A stretch of DNA of 44,850 nucleotides from assembly GCA_903926855.1 (NCBI GenBank), contig CAIYKV010000147.1:1-44850 (forward strand), in the 5' to 3' direction. Positions 1 to 10,181 of the stretch are shown one piece after another. The notes beneath the pieces are model-generated. The model was not told the origin of the DNA. It made no database searches and saw only the letters and a program-made list of their open reading frames with translations. Source of the stretch: an uncultured Bacteroidota bacterium (GTDB taxonomy: Bacteria; Bacteroidota; Bacteroidia; Chitinophagales; Chitinophagaceae). The position numbers and the translations under genes were made by a program. Position 1 is the first letter of the stretch. Each line of letters begins with the position of its first letter.

Positions 1-24
1 AACTTTATGAATTACTTATTTCTT

Positions 25-98
25 CCAACAGCCAACAGCCAACAGCCAACAGCCAACAGCCAACAGCCAACAGCCAACAGCCAACAGCCAACAGCCAA
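25..98. repeat. Heptanucleotide tandem repeat (CCAACAG)n, about 10.6 perfect copies
   Basis: Direct reading: ten consecutive CCAACAG units at 25-94 plus partial CCAA. Confidence 0.97.
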
Positions 99-138
99 TT
101 ATACCTTCCTTCCCATTATCTACAAAACTGCAAATCCC

Positions 139-1296
139 TTATTCAGCCCAACTCACCGTATATCCGGGGTTTTCAATTTCTAATGCCTCTATAGTCAGTT
201 GAAGAGGATGGAAAGTATCAATCATTACAGCCAATTCACCTGTTTCCTTTTTTCCGATACTTTTTTCCACTGCCCCGGGGTGTGGCCCATGAGGAATGCC
301 TGCGGGATGCAGGGTGATCATTCCCCGGGTTACGTTTTTCCGGCTCATAAAATCGCCATCTACATAATACAAAACCTCATCACTGTCAATATTGCTATGG
401 TTGTAAGGTGCAGGAATTGCATCGGGGTGATAATCATACAGCCTGGGGCAAAAACTACAAACTACAAAATTATGCGCCTCGAAAGTCTGGTGTACCGGAG
501 GAGGCTGGTGAACCCTACCGGTAATCGACTCAAAATCATGTATGCTAAAAGCGAATGGATAGCAGCATCCATCCCATCCAATTACATCAAAAGGATGATG
601 GGCATAATGCAAGCCGTATAATTCTCCCTTCTTTTTTGTTTTAATTAGAAAATCACCTGTTGCATCAACTGTTTGCAAATTTTCAGGTCTGCGGATATCT
701 CTCTCACAAAAAGGAGAATTTTCCAATAACTGTCCATGATTGCTAACATATCTTTTGGGGTACCTGATTGGACTGAAACTTTCCACAATCAATAAGCGAT
801 TATGGCTGGTAGAAAACTGGATCTGGTAAATGGTTCCTCTTGGAATTACCAGGTAATCACCATACCCAAAAGCTAATTCGCCGTATTGGGATATCAGTGA
901 ACCGCTTCCTTCGTGAACAAAAATCAATTCATCGGCATCGGCATTTTTGTAAAAGTATCGTGTAAGACTTTGCTCAGGTGCGGCTAAGACAATATGACAA
1001 TCCGAATTTACCAATATGGTTTTGCGGCTTTGGAGAAAGTCCGCTTCAGGCTGAATCTGAAAACCTTCAAAACTTCTATGCTTTAGCATTTTCTCTTCGG
1101 CCACTTTGGGCATACAATTTAACGGGTCATCCGCATGCGTTATACGTGTGGGTGGATATAAGTGATATAATAAAGAGTAATCATTACTGAATCCTTCTGT
1201 TGAAAACAATTGCTCCGAATATAAACTTCCATCCGGTTTTCTGAATTGGGTATGTCTTTTATGTGGGATGGAGCCAAGGGAATGGTAGTGAGGCAT
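139..1296 (-). CDS. hmgA: Homogentisate 1,2-dioxygenase family protein
   Basis: 385 aa; cupin-type protein with YHSLGSIPHKRHTQFRKPDGSLYSEQLFSTEGF N-terminus and HPAGIPHGPHPG motif typical of homogentisate dioxygenases. Confidence 0.85.
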   Translation of the reverse strand: MPHYHSLGSIPHKRHTQFRKPDGSLYSEQLFSTEGFSNDYSLLYHLYPPTRITHADDPLNCMPKVAEEKMLKHRSFEGFQIQPEADFLQSRKTILVNSDCHIVLAAPEQSLTRYFYKNADADELIFVHEGSGSLISQYGELAFGYGDYLVIPRGTIYQIQFSTSHNRLLIVESFSPIRYPKRYVSNHGQLLENSPFCERDIRRPENLQTVDATGDFLIKTKKKGELYGLHYAHHPFDVIGWDGCCYPFAFSIHDFESITGRVHQPPPVHQTFEAHNFVVCSFCPRLYDYHPDAIPAPYNHSNIDSDEVLYYVDGDFMSRKNVTRGMITLHPAGIPHGPHPGAVEKSIGKKETGELAVMIDTFHPLQLTIEALEIENPGYTVSWAE

Positions 1297-1303
1297 GAGG
1301 TGA

Positions 1304-1335
1304 TAATTAATAATTAGTAATTAATAATTAATAAT
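1304..1335. repeat. AATTAATAATTA-type AT-rich low-complexity repeat
   Basis: taattaataattagtaattaataattaataat just upstream of the hmgA start; same word family at about 27052-27090 and 44815-44850. Confidence 0.8.
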
Positions 1336-1573
1336 GAAAGGATTTCTCTGTGATGAGCTTTTTGAGTTTTGAAGGCAGCTTTATTAGCTTATTGCAGAGT
1401 TCTCAATGAGGATTTTATTAAACATATTTTTTTGATAATTGAAGGGAGAGCATCAGGAAATAGTATTTCCAGATACGCTTATCAATCCAATAAGTAAAAT
1501 TACGATGGAGGGGCATGGCAGCTATCTTGTTTTAAAGATACACTATTTTATAATTACCCGTATTGCGTAGAAT

Positions 1574-2953
1574 CTATTTAGCGATGACAATTTTGTATTT
1601 GGTTCCTTTGATTTTTTCATTTTGAACAAGCTGCAACATTTTTTTGGCTTCCGCTTTTTTAACGGCAACAAAACTGTTGAAATCTTTTACGATGATCAAT
1701 CCCAGGTCAGACTTTTCTAGCTTCCCCTTCTGTATCAAAAACCCTACAATATCAATTTTATTGAGTTTATCTTTTTTCCCTCCATTGATATAGATAGTTA
1801 CCCATTCTGAGGGTTTTGGGGGCTTGGTTGAGGTAGAAATATTGAGAATTGCTGGCTTTGTTTGGATATAAGAAGGTAGGAATTCCTCTGTATGCATAAG
1901 CAGATATGCTGTTCCGGAAGCATGCATTCTGGCGGTACGACCATTCCGATGGGTAAATTCTGCTTCAGTAGATGGAAGATGAAAATGGATGACATGTTTC
2001 ATTTCAGGTATATCCAAACCGCGGGCAGCGAGATCAGTTGCTACCAGGAAACGGATACTTCCATTACGGAACTGAATCAATGCCTGTTCCCTTTCCATTT
2101 GTTCCATGCCTCCATGAAATGCAGCATTCTCCACTCCTTTCTCTTTCAGCAGACTGCTGGTTCTTTCTACTGCGTCTCTATGATTACAAAAGATTAAAGC
2201 AGGTTCTTGATTAATATAGCAAAGCAGTTCGTATAATTTGTTTACTTTATCCTTTTCGGTTGAAATGACCTGTTTTATCAGCAAATCAGCACTACTATCT
2301 TTTGTTTGTAAAAAATTGAGTTCCGTGATTTCTCCCAAAGTTGCAAAAGAAGGAATGGACACCGTATCAGTAGCTGATACAAAAACACGTTTCTGCAAAT
2401 GGGATAATGAGCCAATGATATATGCCATCTCTTCCTCAAAACCAAGAGCAAGGGATTTATCAAACTCATCTAATATTAAAACCCTAAGTCCTTCCTCTGA
2501 AAATGTTTGTCTTTTGATATGATCTGCAATTCGTCCTGGCGTGCCAATCAGCAAAGCAGGGGCTTCGGCCAGATTCTGAACCTCCGTCTGCATATCATGT
2601 CCACCATAACAACAACTCACTTTATAGCCGGTAGCCATTTTCTTCCATACCTGCTCAATCTGGATAGCCAACTCGCGGGAAGGGGTTAATACCAGACATT
2701 GTACCCTGCCCTCTCCTTTCTGCAAAAGTTGATAGACCGGTAATAAAAAAGCCAGTGTTTTGCCAGACCCGGTAGGTGATAATAGCAATACTTCTTTTTT
2801 GGCATGAATCTCTGCAGTTAATTCTTCCTGCATTGGATTCAGAGAAGAAATAGAAAGATTTGCGAGTATTTCGGATACAGAGAAATTCGATTGCATCTGC
2901 AAAGCTAAGTTTCCCTGTGGATATAGGGTAATTTGGCTGCTATCAATATACAA
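1574..2953 (-). CDS. DEAD-box-like ATP-dependent RNA helicase with DbpA-like C-terminal RNA-binding domain
   Basis: SPTGSGKT, PSRELAIQ, GTPGR, LDEFD (motif II), SATD, HRNGRTAR motifs; C-terminal INGGKKDKLNKIDIVGFLIQKG resembles the DbpA RBD. Confidence 0.85.
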   Translation of the reverse strand: MYIDSSQITLYPQGNLALQMQSNFSVSEILANLSISSLNPMQEELTAEIHAKKEVLLLSPTGSGKTLAFLLPVYQLLQKGEGRVQCLVLTPSRELAIQIEQVWKKMATGYKVSCCYGGHDMQTEVQNLAEAPALLIGTPGRIADHIKRQTFSEEGLRVLILDEFDKSLALGFEEEMAYIIGSLSHLQKRVFVSATDTVSIPSFATLGEITELNFLQTKDSSADLLIKQVISTEKDKVNKLYELLCYINQEPALIFCNHRDAVERTSSLLKEKGVENAAFHGGMEQMEREQALIQFRNGSIRFLVATDLAARGLDIPEMKHVIHFHLPSTEAEFTHRNGRTARMHASGTAYLLMHTEEFLPSYIQTKPAILNISTSTKPPKPSEWVTIYINGGKKDKLNKIDIVGFLIQKGKLEKSDLGLIIVKDFNSFVAVKKAEAKKMLQLVQNEKIKGTKYKIVIAK

Positions 2954-3059
2954 CTATCTCTTAGCCAGCTTTTTATCATATATAGGAATGATTCAAAAAA
3001 TGCCATTACCTCGGATTACTGTTTGCATTTTCATTTTCAGTGTAATGAAGGAGCAATTA

Positions 3060-4157
3060 TTATAACAATTTTATCAATTGATCAATTTCCCCGGTACTGT
3101 TGAAAGAATGCAATACAACCCGTAAGCGTTCTTTATCCTTAGGCACTGTGGGGTAAAGAATTGGCCTGATATCAAAGCCCTTATTTTGCAAACTTGCAGC
3201 AACCTGTTTTACATTTTCATTGCCGGGTATCATGATACCCTGAATAGGGGTTGAGGAAAGCAGTTTTTGATACCGAATATCAGCTGTTTGAAATTGCCTT
3301 ATTAATAATTGTAATTGTGCCCGTTCAGATTGCATTGAGGGAAATAGTTGGTATGTCTGGTCAATCGCATACACACTCTGCTCCGGCAATGCTGTTGAAT
3401 AGATAAAGCTGCGTGCGAAATTAATCAGGTAGTTGCGTAATGATTCAGAGCCCAATATTGCAGCACCATGCACACCACATGCTTTTCCAAATGTATGCAC
3501 GCGGGCAAATACCTGGTTTTCTAACCCTAATTTTTGTACCAAGCCTTCTCCCCTTTCACCAATCACCCCTGTTGCATGTGCTTCATCAATTATCAAGTGA
3601 GCCGAATACTTTTGGGCAATTTGAACAAGTGATTCAAGCAAACCCAGATCACCGTCCATGCTGAATACCGATTCGGTTACAATAAAAAGAGTGCCGGAAG
3701 AATGTTTTATCTTTTTCTCCAGATCCTGAAGATCATTATGTCCAAATGAAAATGATTGGGCGAAGGAGAGCCTGATTCCATCGCGTATAGAGGCATGGGA
3801 TAAATGATCATAGAGTATGGTATCTCCTTTTTGCGGTACGGAAGACAAAAGCCCAAGGTTAGCATCGTAACCTGAATTAAATAGCAATGCAGTTTCTGAG
3901 TGGTGGAAATCGGCTATTTTTCTTTCCAGTTCTTCTATCAGCTGATAGTTCCCTGATAAAAGCCTGGAGCCTTTGGAACCAGAAGCCAATGCAATTACCG
4001 ATTCCTGATTTGCAGGAGGGAGACGTGAATGGGTTACAATGCCCAGGTAGTCATTAGAACACAAATCTACTTTACCTGCTGGAAGCATTAGTTTCCTCAG
4101 GGAATTATTTGCGATTCTATCCTGTAATTTTTTTTGAAGAAAATCGTCCCGATACAT
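3060..4157 (-). CDS. bioF: 8-amino-7-oxononanoate synthase-like PLP-dependent alpha-oxoamine synthase
   Basis: 365 aa; LCSNDYLGI, GSKGSRLLSGNYQLIEELE, DEAHATGVIGERGEG and HTFGKACGVHGAAI motifs. Confidence 0.8.
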   Translation of the reverse strand: MYRDDFLQKKLQDRIANNSLRKLMLPAGKVDLCSNDYLGIVTHSRLPPANQESVIALASGSKGSRLLSGNYQLIEELERKIADFHHSETALLFNSGYDANLGLLSSVPQKGDTILYDHLSHASIRDGIRLSFAQSFSFGHNDLQDLEKKIKHSSGTLFIVTESVFSMDGDLGLLESLVQIAQKYSAHLIIDEAHATGVIGERGEGLVQKLGLENQVFARVHTFGKACGVHGAAILGSESLRNYLINFARSFIYSTALPEQSVYAIDQTYQLFPSMQSERAQLQLLIRQFQTADIRYQKLLSSTPIQGIMIPGNENVKQVAASLQNKGFDIRPILYPTVPKDKERLRVVLHSFNSTGEIDQLIKLL

Positions 4158-4265
4158 TTCCCAAAACTAAAGGATTTGACATAAGTTTCTGGTAAGAGAT
4201 GTTGGCGGGTTTGTATTAATTTTGTTTATTACTATCCTTTTTGAAAGTTAACGATAACACTTTTT

Positions 4266-4874
4266 ATGTTTCTCTCAGAACATACCAAAAATATATTAGG
4301 GCTTCAACTTCCGACCGACCCTCGCTGGGTTGACCTGGCAGGCATTTCATTGGAAGCCATCCTTACAGACCATGCCTACTGTGAACAAAAAGCTGCTACT
4401 ACCTGTATCACCCTTATCCAACGATATTCTGATAAGGAGAAACTGGTATATTCTCTCGCTCCGATTGTAGCAGAAGAATGGGGGCATTTCAGACTAGTAT
4501 TGAATGAACTGAAGAAAAGAAAACTGGTATTAGGCAAACAGCGTAAAGACGAATATGTAAATAAACTGATAGAATTTCAGAAAAAAGGGGGAAGTCCTGA
4601 TGACAGGCTACTGGATCATTTGCTCACCATGGCCATGATAGAAGCCCGTAGCTGTGAGCGTTTTAAAAGATTAAGTGAAGGTTTACAGGATAAATATATG
4701 AGTGCTTTTTACAGGCGATTTATGGAGAGTGAAGCAGGGCATTATACTTTGTTTATTGAGTTGGCTGAAACTTACCTGGGAAAAGCTATGGTTAGAAACC
4801 GCTGGAAAGAATGGCTGGATCATGAAACTGTTATTATGAAAGACCTGGAAATCAGGGGCGATCGGATTCATTAA
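4266..4874 (+). CDS. miaE: tRNA-(ms2io6A)-hydroxylase
   Basis: 202 aa; diiron motifs EAILTDHAYCEQKAA, EEWGHF, MIEARSCERF, ESEAGHY. Confidence 0.9.
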   Translation: MFLSEHTKNILGLQLPTDPRWVDLAGISLEAILTDHAYCEQKAATTCITLIQRYSDKEKLVYSLAPIVAEEWGHFRLVLNELKKRKLVLGKQRKDEYVNKLIEFQKKGGSPDDRLLDHLLTMAMIEARSCERFKRLSEGLQDKYMSAFYRRFMESEAGHYTLFIELAETYLGKAMVRNRWKEWLDHETVIMKDLEIRGDRIH

Positions 4875-4877
4875 TAA

Positions 4878-5888
4878 CTATTGATATTTCTTTAGTTCGT
4901 TTTCAAAATAGCCCAGTTCCAGGCTGAAGTCAAGGTTTGGATAGTTTATTTGTAGTTGACTTGTTTTGGAAAGATAGGAACGCAGAAATTGGTGGTGTTG
5001 ATTGGTAGACGGATTAAATGGTTTGTGTTGGTAAGCCAACTGTATTCCCGCAATTTCTTTGATCAAATCTCTGGTAGCATCACTCATACTTGCTTCCATA
5101 AATTTTTCCCAAACATATTGGGTTGCCTGGTAATTAGGGTGTACCATGTCTTCGGCATAAAATCGATAATCACGCAAATCATCTATTACCAATTCATATG
5201 CAGGAAAATAGTATACCTGTTCATAATCAGCTACCAGTTCATGAACCGCTTGTATTAATACAGCTTTGCTGCGGTTATTATCAATCAGCCCTTCCCGCAA
5301 ATGCCGAACAGGGCTGATGGTAAATATGACCTGAAGACCAGGATTGAAAGCAAATATATTTTGTAACATGGCACCGAGCAGTGCTTTGGTTTGTGGTAAA
5401 TCCATCAGTTGCTTATCAAACCAATCAGCTGGTGCTTTATGATTATTAGCCGCCACCTGATATTCTTTGCCATTTATTGCATTTTTTGTAAGGCGATATA
5501 TCCATGCTGAACCCAGTGTAATCAGCAAATGATCTCCTTTTTTCAGAAATGTATGCGCATTGTTTGTAGATGTATTGATTTTCTGTAAACAATCCTCTGC
5601 CGTAATACCGGAAAAACGGCTATGGTGTTGCCAGCTATGCCAGGTTTCATTATAGCAAAATATATCCGCTTCTGTTATTTTTCGATTCTGTATATAGTTT
5701 GTAATGGCTTCAGAAACACTAACCGGATTAAACAAAATGCCATTGGGGTTTTCCAGCGTGCTAAATTTATGTTTACGCAATTTATCTCCGATACTTTCTG
5801 TAAAACAAGAGCCTAATAGCAATAGATTTTGTCCATGCTGTACAGGAGCAGGAGATTTTTTACTATCAAAATCGATATGAAATTTCAT
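4878..5888 (-). CDS. GSCFA domain-containing protein (SGNH-like)
   Basis: 336 aa; LLLGSCFTESIGDKL signature, TLGSAWIYR, ISPVRHLREG, DMVHPNYQA. Confidence 0.9.
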   Translation of the reverse strand: MKFHIDFDSKKSPAPVQHGQNLLLLGSCFTESIGDKLRKHKFSTLENPNGILFNPVSVSEAITNYIQNRKITEADIFCYNETWHSWQHHSRFSGITAEDCLQKINTSTNNAHTFLKKGDHLLITLGSAWIYRLTKNAINGKEYQVAANNHKAPADWFDKQLMDLPQTKALLGAMLQNIFAFNPGLQVIFTISPVRHLREGLIDNNRSKAVLIQAVHELVADYEQVYYFPAYELVIDDLRDYRFYAEDMVHPNYQATQYVWEKFMEASMSDATRDLIKEIAGIQLAYQHKPFNPSTNQHHQFLRSYLSKTSQLQINYPNLDFSLELGYFENELKKYQ

Positions 5889-5932
5889 TTTGTAATTTGA
5901 TTGGTTTCTAAAAAATAACTACAAGCAATATT

Positions 5933-6406
5933 CTATACCTCAAAAATAAGTTCCATTTTTTCTCCCACTGGCAGTACTTCCCATTGATAAAGCAATTTTC
6001 TTAACCTGGAACGAATTTGACTAATCTTGTCATCAGCAAGGGATATTGCCGGGAACTGGTTATTCCATGAAACAAATGCATCCTGCTGAATTTTATTAAA
6101 ATCAATAAATTCTCCCTGTACAATTTCTATCAAAAAAAGATTGGCCAGATTTTCAGCATAATATGCTTCATCCGTAACAGTTAAGGCAGCTCTTTTTTCT
6201 TTGTTTTCAAAATCCCGGATATCCATTCCCTGGTTAATCATTCCATTGAATGCAGTATGGTAGCCTAAGACTGATTCCAATATAAAATGGCTTAAATCAT
6301 GGCGAACAAAAAAATCATCACTGTACATCCAGGTTTCGGTGCCATTATCCCGAATATATTTAATGATATTGGGCTTAGCCTTGTTTTTTGTCAACTGAAT
6401 TACCAT
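5933..6406 (-). CDS. Conserved hypothetical protein, 157 aa
   Basis: Long ORF ending 1 nt before the downstream HMG-CoA lyase-like ORF on the same strand; no recognised domain. Confidence 0.7.
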   Translation of the reverse strand: MVIQLTKNKAKPNIIKYIRDNGTETWMYSDDFFVRHDLSHFILESVLGYHTAFNGMINQGMDIRDFENKEKRAALTVTDEAYYAENLANLFLIEIVQGEFIDFNKIQQDAFVSWNNQFPAISLADDKISQIRSRLRKLLYQWEVLPVGEKMELIFEV

Positions 6407-6407
6407 A

Positions 6408-7286
6408 TTACTTGAATAATTGATCAGCTATTGTCCGACTTTTCAGTAATGCATTTTTATCAATCCCTGTCAGTAATCCTTTTTCTTCAAAATAGGGTAT
6501 CATCCATTCTGAATTCATATTCCCAACCAAACTATCCTGTGCCATCGGGCAACCGCCAATGCCTTTCAATGCTCCATCAAACCTGCTACAACCCGCAACC
6601 CATGCGGCTTCTGCTTTTGCTTTCCAATTTTCGGGATTAGAATGAAGATGAACCCCTATTGTAATATCTGGATATGCTGAAATAAGGGACGAAACCGCAG
6701 TACTTACCTGTTCAGGGGTAGCTATTCCAACTGTGTCGGCAAGCGAAATTATACGAATTCCTTTTCCCGCCATTTCCTCCGCCCAATGAAGCAGTATATC
6801 TTCATTATAGGGATCTCCATAAGGATTCCCAAAGCCCATACTAAGATACAATACCAATATTCTATTGTATCTGATACACAATTCCTGGATAGCTTCAACC
6901 GTTTTTACGCTTTCTTCCATTGAGCTATGGGTATTCCGTAGTTGAAAGGTTGGTGAAATAGAAAACGGGAAGCCAATATATTGTATCTGCTCGTAGATAA
7001 CAGCCTCTTCTGCCCCTCTGAGATTGGCAACGATTGCGAGTAATTTAGTTTTACTATCTCCAATAGACAATTTACTGATCACTTGTTTTGTATCGGCCAT
7101 TTGAGGGATTGCTTTCGGAGAAACAAAACTGCCAAAATCAAGTGTATCAAAACCCACTTGCAAAAGTGCATTCAGGTATTCAATCTTTTGTTGGGTTGGA
7201 ATAAAATGGAGCCAGCCCTGCATAGCATCACGTGGACATTCTACCAGAGTTACCTGTGAATGCTGTTTAGTGATTGGGGGTTCCAT
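6408..7286 (-). CDS. Hydroxymethylglutaryl-CoA lyase
   Basis: 292 aa; VECPRDAMQGW start, FVSPKAIPQMADTKQV, SLADTVGIATPEQV, GVHLHSNPENW, FDGALKGIGGCPMAQD. Confidence 0.9.
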   Translation of the reverse strand: MEPPITKQHSQVTLVECPRDAMQGWLHFIPTQQKIEYLNALLQVGFDTLDFGSFVSPKAIPQMADTKQVISKLSIGDSKTKLLAIVANLRGAEEAVIYEQIQYIGFPFSISPTFQLRNTHSSMEESVKTVEAIQELCIRYNRILVLYLSMGFGNPYGDPYNEDILLHWAEEMAGKGIRIISLADTVGIATPEQVSTAVSSLISAYPDITIGVHLHSNPENWKAKAEAAWVAGCSRFDGALKGIGGCPMAQDSLVGNMNSEWMIPYFEEKGLLTGIDKNALLKSRTIADQLFK

Positions 7287-7332
7287 AAGCGGATAATTTA
7301 CTGAAACGAATTTCCTAATTTCATAAGACTTG

Positions 7333-8085
7333 TTATCCTTTCATTCTATGTTTCATTGCTTCATAAAGAATAATTCCCGTAGCTACTGATACATTGAACG
7401 AATCAAACGAAGTAGCCATTGGGATCTTGAAAAAATGATCGGCTGCTTTTGCCAGATAGGGTTGAACACCTTTGCCTTCATCGCCCATGATAATGCAACA
7501 GGGATCATTAAATGGCAATTCAAATACATTCTCTGCTGCGCGCATTTCACTCGTAAATACTTTGATACCATTTAGGTGCAGGTCATCTACTGCTTTTAAC
7601 AAACTATTGACCCGGCAGATATGGATCATCTCCAATGCACCTGCACTGCTTTTCATAGCTTCTTCATTCAAAGCACCAACTCCTTTATCTGGAATGATGA
7701 TTGCCTGGGCTCCACAACAAACAGCACTGCGGGCAATAGCGCCAATATTACGTACATCTGTAACCCCATCCAGCATCAGGAATAAAGGCAATTCTCCATT
7801 GGAAACCACATGATCGATCACCTGTTGCAGATCCATATATTGTACCCGTGCAACAAATGCAAGCACACCCTGGTGATTGGCCCTGGTTAATCCATTCAGC
7901 TTTTCAACCGGCACTATTTGAATGGGTATATTTTGGTCCCGGGCTATTTGTCGAATCATAATAATGCCATCGCCACTGGTGTTTTTCTGGAGCAATATTT
8001 TGTCAATCCCTTTCCCTGATTGAAGTGCTTCTATCAGGGGTTGGCGACCTATTATCAAGGAGTTTTGTTTTGTGGCCATTTGCAA
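7333..8085 (-). CDS. rlmB: 23S rRNA (guanosine-2'-O)-methyltransferase RlmB-like, SpoU family
   Basis: Substrate-binding N-domain; DGVTDVRNIGAIARSA, IIMGDEGKGV, FKIPMATSFDSFNVSVATGIILYE motifs; probable ATG start at 8079. Confidence 0.88.
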   Translation of the reverse strand: MQMATKQNSLIIGRQPLIEALQSGKGIDKILLQKNTSGDGIIMIRQIARDQNIPIQIVPVEKLNGLTRANHQGVLAFVARVQYMDLQQVIDHVVSNGELPLFLMLDGVTDVRNIGAIARSAVCCGAQAIIIPDKGVGALNEEAMKSSAGALEMIHICRVNSLLKAVDDLHLNGIKVFTSEMRAAENVFELPFNDPCCIIMGDEGKGVQPYLAKAADHFFKIPMATSFDSFNVSVATGIILYEAMKHRMKG

Positions 8086-8090
8086 ATGTA

Positions 8091-8684
8091 TTACTTCAAT
8101 CTACCTTCTGTGTATAATAGCTTTAGTTTTAGGATGGCTGCAACACTCATTGAGTCTGTTATGCTTCCTTCTTCCACCATGCTTACTGCTTGATCCAAAG
8201 ATACTTTTCGTATGTCTAATTGTTCAGTTTCTTCCGGATGGGAACTATGCTGTGTAAGCCCTTTGGCCAGGTATATAAGTGCTAATTCATCACTAACTGA
8301 ATTAGATAAGTGCATAGTAAGTAATAGCTGCCATTCCGCTGCCATTAGACCGGTTTCTTCCTGTAATTCCCGCCTGGCTCCTTCTAATGGGTCGGTGCCT
8401 ACCGGTGCTCCGCCTTCAGGAATCTCCCAGCTATAGCAATTTACAGGGAATCGGAATTGGCCTACCAGGTATATATTCAAATCATCATCAATGGCTACAA
8501 TTCCAACAGCGGTATTCCTAAAATGAACTTTCCCATAAATCCCATTTCCTCCAGAAGGATTGATTACATTGAATTCTGAAACGGATATCCAGGGATTGGC
8601 ATACACTTCTTTTTCACTGATGATCTGCCAGGGGTTTTGGAGTTCCATTTTTTTGATTTTCTTACAAGAAATATTTGTTCTCAA
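8091..8684 (-). CDS. NUDIX hydrolase (ADP-ribose pyrophosphatase-like)
   Basis: Nudix box GGAPVGTDPLEGARRELQEETGL. Confidence 0.92.
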   Translation of the reverse strand: MRTNISCKKIKKMELQNPWQIISEKEVYANPWISVSEFNVINPSGGNGIYGKVHFRNTAVGIVAIDDDLNIYLVGQFRFPVNCYSWEIPEGGAPVGTDPLEGARRELQEETGLMAAEWQLLLTMHLSNSVSDELALIYLAKGLTQHSSHPEETEQLDIRKVSLDQAVSMVEEGSITDSMSVAAILKLKLLYTEGRLK

Positions 8685-8717
8685 AATAAAAAACCCCTGC
8701 TGATAAAGCAGAGGTTT
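8685..8717 (-). terminator. Rho-independent terminator for metK
   Basis: Minus strand AAACCTCTGCT-TTATC-AGCAGGGGTTT (11 bp, one mismatch) followed by a T-rich run, 19 nt after the metK stop. Confidence 0.75.
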
Positions 8718-8735
8718 CCTTATTTTTTCCTGTTA

Positions 8736-9989
8736 TTATTTTAATCCGAAGGCTTTTTTAACCTTTTTGATATAGTCAAGTTTTTCCCATGTAAAAAGTT
8801 CTACTTTTACTTTCTTTACTTTTCCTGAAGGAGAAACAAACTCTTTGGTAACCACTTCATTTTTACGGCCCATATGTCCATATGCTGCCGTTTCACTATA
8901 AATCGGCGTACGCAGTTTTAAACGCTGCTCAATAAAGTAAGGACGCATATCAAACACACTTTCTACGATCTTACCAATCTGACCATCTGTTAATTCTACT
9001 TTTGCGGTTCCATACGTGTTTACGTTAATAGAAGTAGGTTGAGCCACCCCAATGGCATAAGAAACCTGCACCAAGACTTCATCTGCAACGCCTGCTGCTA
9101 CCAGGTTTTTGGCAATATGACGGGTAGCGTAAGCTGCAGAACGATCTACTTTACTAGGATCCTTTCCACTAAATGCACCGCCACCGTGGGCACCTTTTCC
9201 GCCGTAAGTGTCCACAATAATCTTACGACCAGTTAAACCGGTATCACCATGTGGTCCGCCAATCACAAATTTGCCGGTAGGGTTAATATGGTATTTAATT
9301 TTATCATTAAACAGTTTCGCGTATTTCTTATATTTTGATTTTACGCGTGGTATCAGGATAGTAACGATATCTTCCTTGATCTTAGCCAACATTTTAGCTT
9401 CCGTATCAAAATCATCGTGCTGGGTAGATACTACGATTGCATCAATCCGAACTGGTTTGTTATTATCATCGTATTCAAGTGTAACCTGGCTTTTTGCATC
9501 CGGGCGAAGGTATTTTATGGCTTTATTTTCTCTTCTCAAAGCAGCTAATTCAATCAGTATCTTATGAGCCAGATCCAATGCCAGTGGCATATAATCGTCT
9601 GTTTCATTCGTTGCATATCCAAACATCATACCCTGATCGCCTGCGCCCTGGTCTTCTTTCTTCTTTTTATCAACCCCCTGGTTAATATCAGCAGATTGTT
9701 CATGTATAGCAGACAGGATACCACAGCTATTGGCTTCAAACATATATTCACTCTTGGTGTATCCGATTTTACGGATTACTCCCCTTGCAATTTCCTGAAC
9801 ATCCAGGTAGGCTTTGGATTTAACTTCTCCGGCCAAGACAACCTGCCCGGTAGTTACCAGTGTTTCACAAGCTACTTTTGATTGAGAATCAAAAGCAAGA
9901 AAATTGTCGATCAATGCATCAGATATCTGATCCGCTACTTTATCCGGATGTCCTTCAGATACACTTTCAGAAGTAAATAAATAAGGCAT
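8736..9989 (-). CDS. metK: S-adenosylmethionine synthase
   Basis: 417 aa; [71 protein letters not shown]. Confidence 0.98.
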   Translation of the reverse strand: MPYLFTSESVSEGHPDKVADQISDALIDNFLAFDSQSKVACETLVTTGQVVLAGEVKSKAYLDVQEIARGVIRKIGYTKSEYMFEANSCGILSAIHEQSADINQGVDKKKKEDQGAGDQGMMFGYATNETDDYMPLALDLAHKILIELAALRRENKAIKYLRPDAKSQVTLEYDDNNKPVRIDAIVVSTQHDDFDTEAKMLAKIKEDIVTILIPRVKSKYKKYAKLFNDKIKYHINPTGKFVIGGPHGDTGLTGRKIIVDTYGGKGAHGGGAFSGKDPSKVDRSAAYATRHIAKNLVAAGVADEVLVQVSYAIGVAQPTSINVNTYGTAKVELTDGQIGKIVESVFDMRPYFIEQRLKLRTPIYSETAAYGHMGRKNEVVTKEFVSPSGKVKKVKVELFTWEKLDYIKKVKKAFGLK

Positions 9990-10011
9990 AGAGTTTTATT
10001 ATTAATGGCTG

Positions 10012-10043
10012 CAAATATAGTATAATGAATAATAAATATCCAA
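10012..10043 (-). promoter_or_regulatory. Bacteroidota-type promoter upstream of metK
   Basis: Minus strand -7 TATATTTG (TAnnTTTG), 21-nt spacer, TTG at the -33 position; implies a very short 5' UTR. Confidence 0.5.
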
Positions 10044-10181
10044 TTTGTAAATGCTGGGGATAATCAGTTTAGGGAATTGCTAACAGGCTTAACACTATCA
10101 ACCAGAAAATTGCAAAAAATGTCTGTGATATTAGTAGCTGGCAATAATCAGCAATGGAATGATGACCCTATTGGGTTAGGG

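Noticed and set aside
25-98. Considered CRISPR for the CCAACAG array
   Set aside because: 7-bp units with no spacers; simple tandem repeat.
199-621. 140-aa plus-strand ORF
   Set aside because: Fully antisense to the well-supported homogentisate dioxygenase; no recognisable domain.
8083-8090. Minus-strand TACATTTG as an rlmB promoter
   Set aside because: It lies only a few bases from the likely ATG and has no -33 support; probably chance.
9208-9881. Plus-strand ORFs opposite metK (119 aa, 105 aa)
   Set aside because: Antisense shadows of a strongly conserved gene; composition does not look like a real protein.
9990-10181. Considered a SAM riboswitch upstream of metK
   Set aside because: The best promoter match (10012-10043) leaves only a very short leader; no riboswitch-like structure seen by eye.
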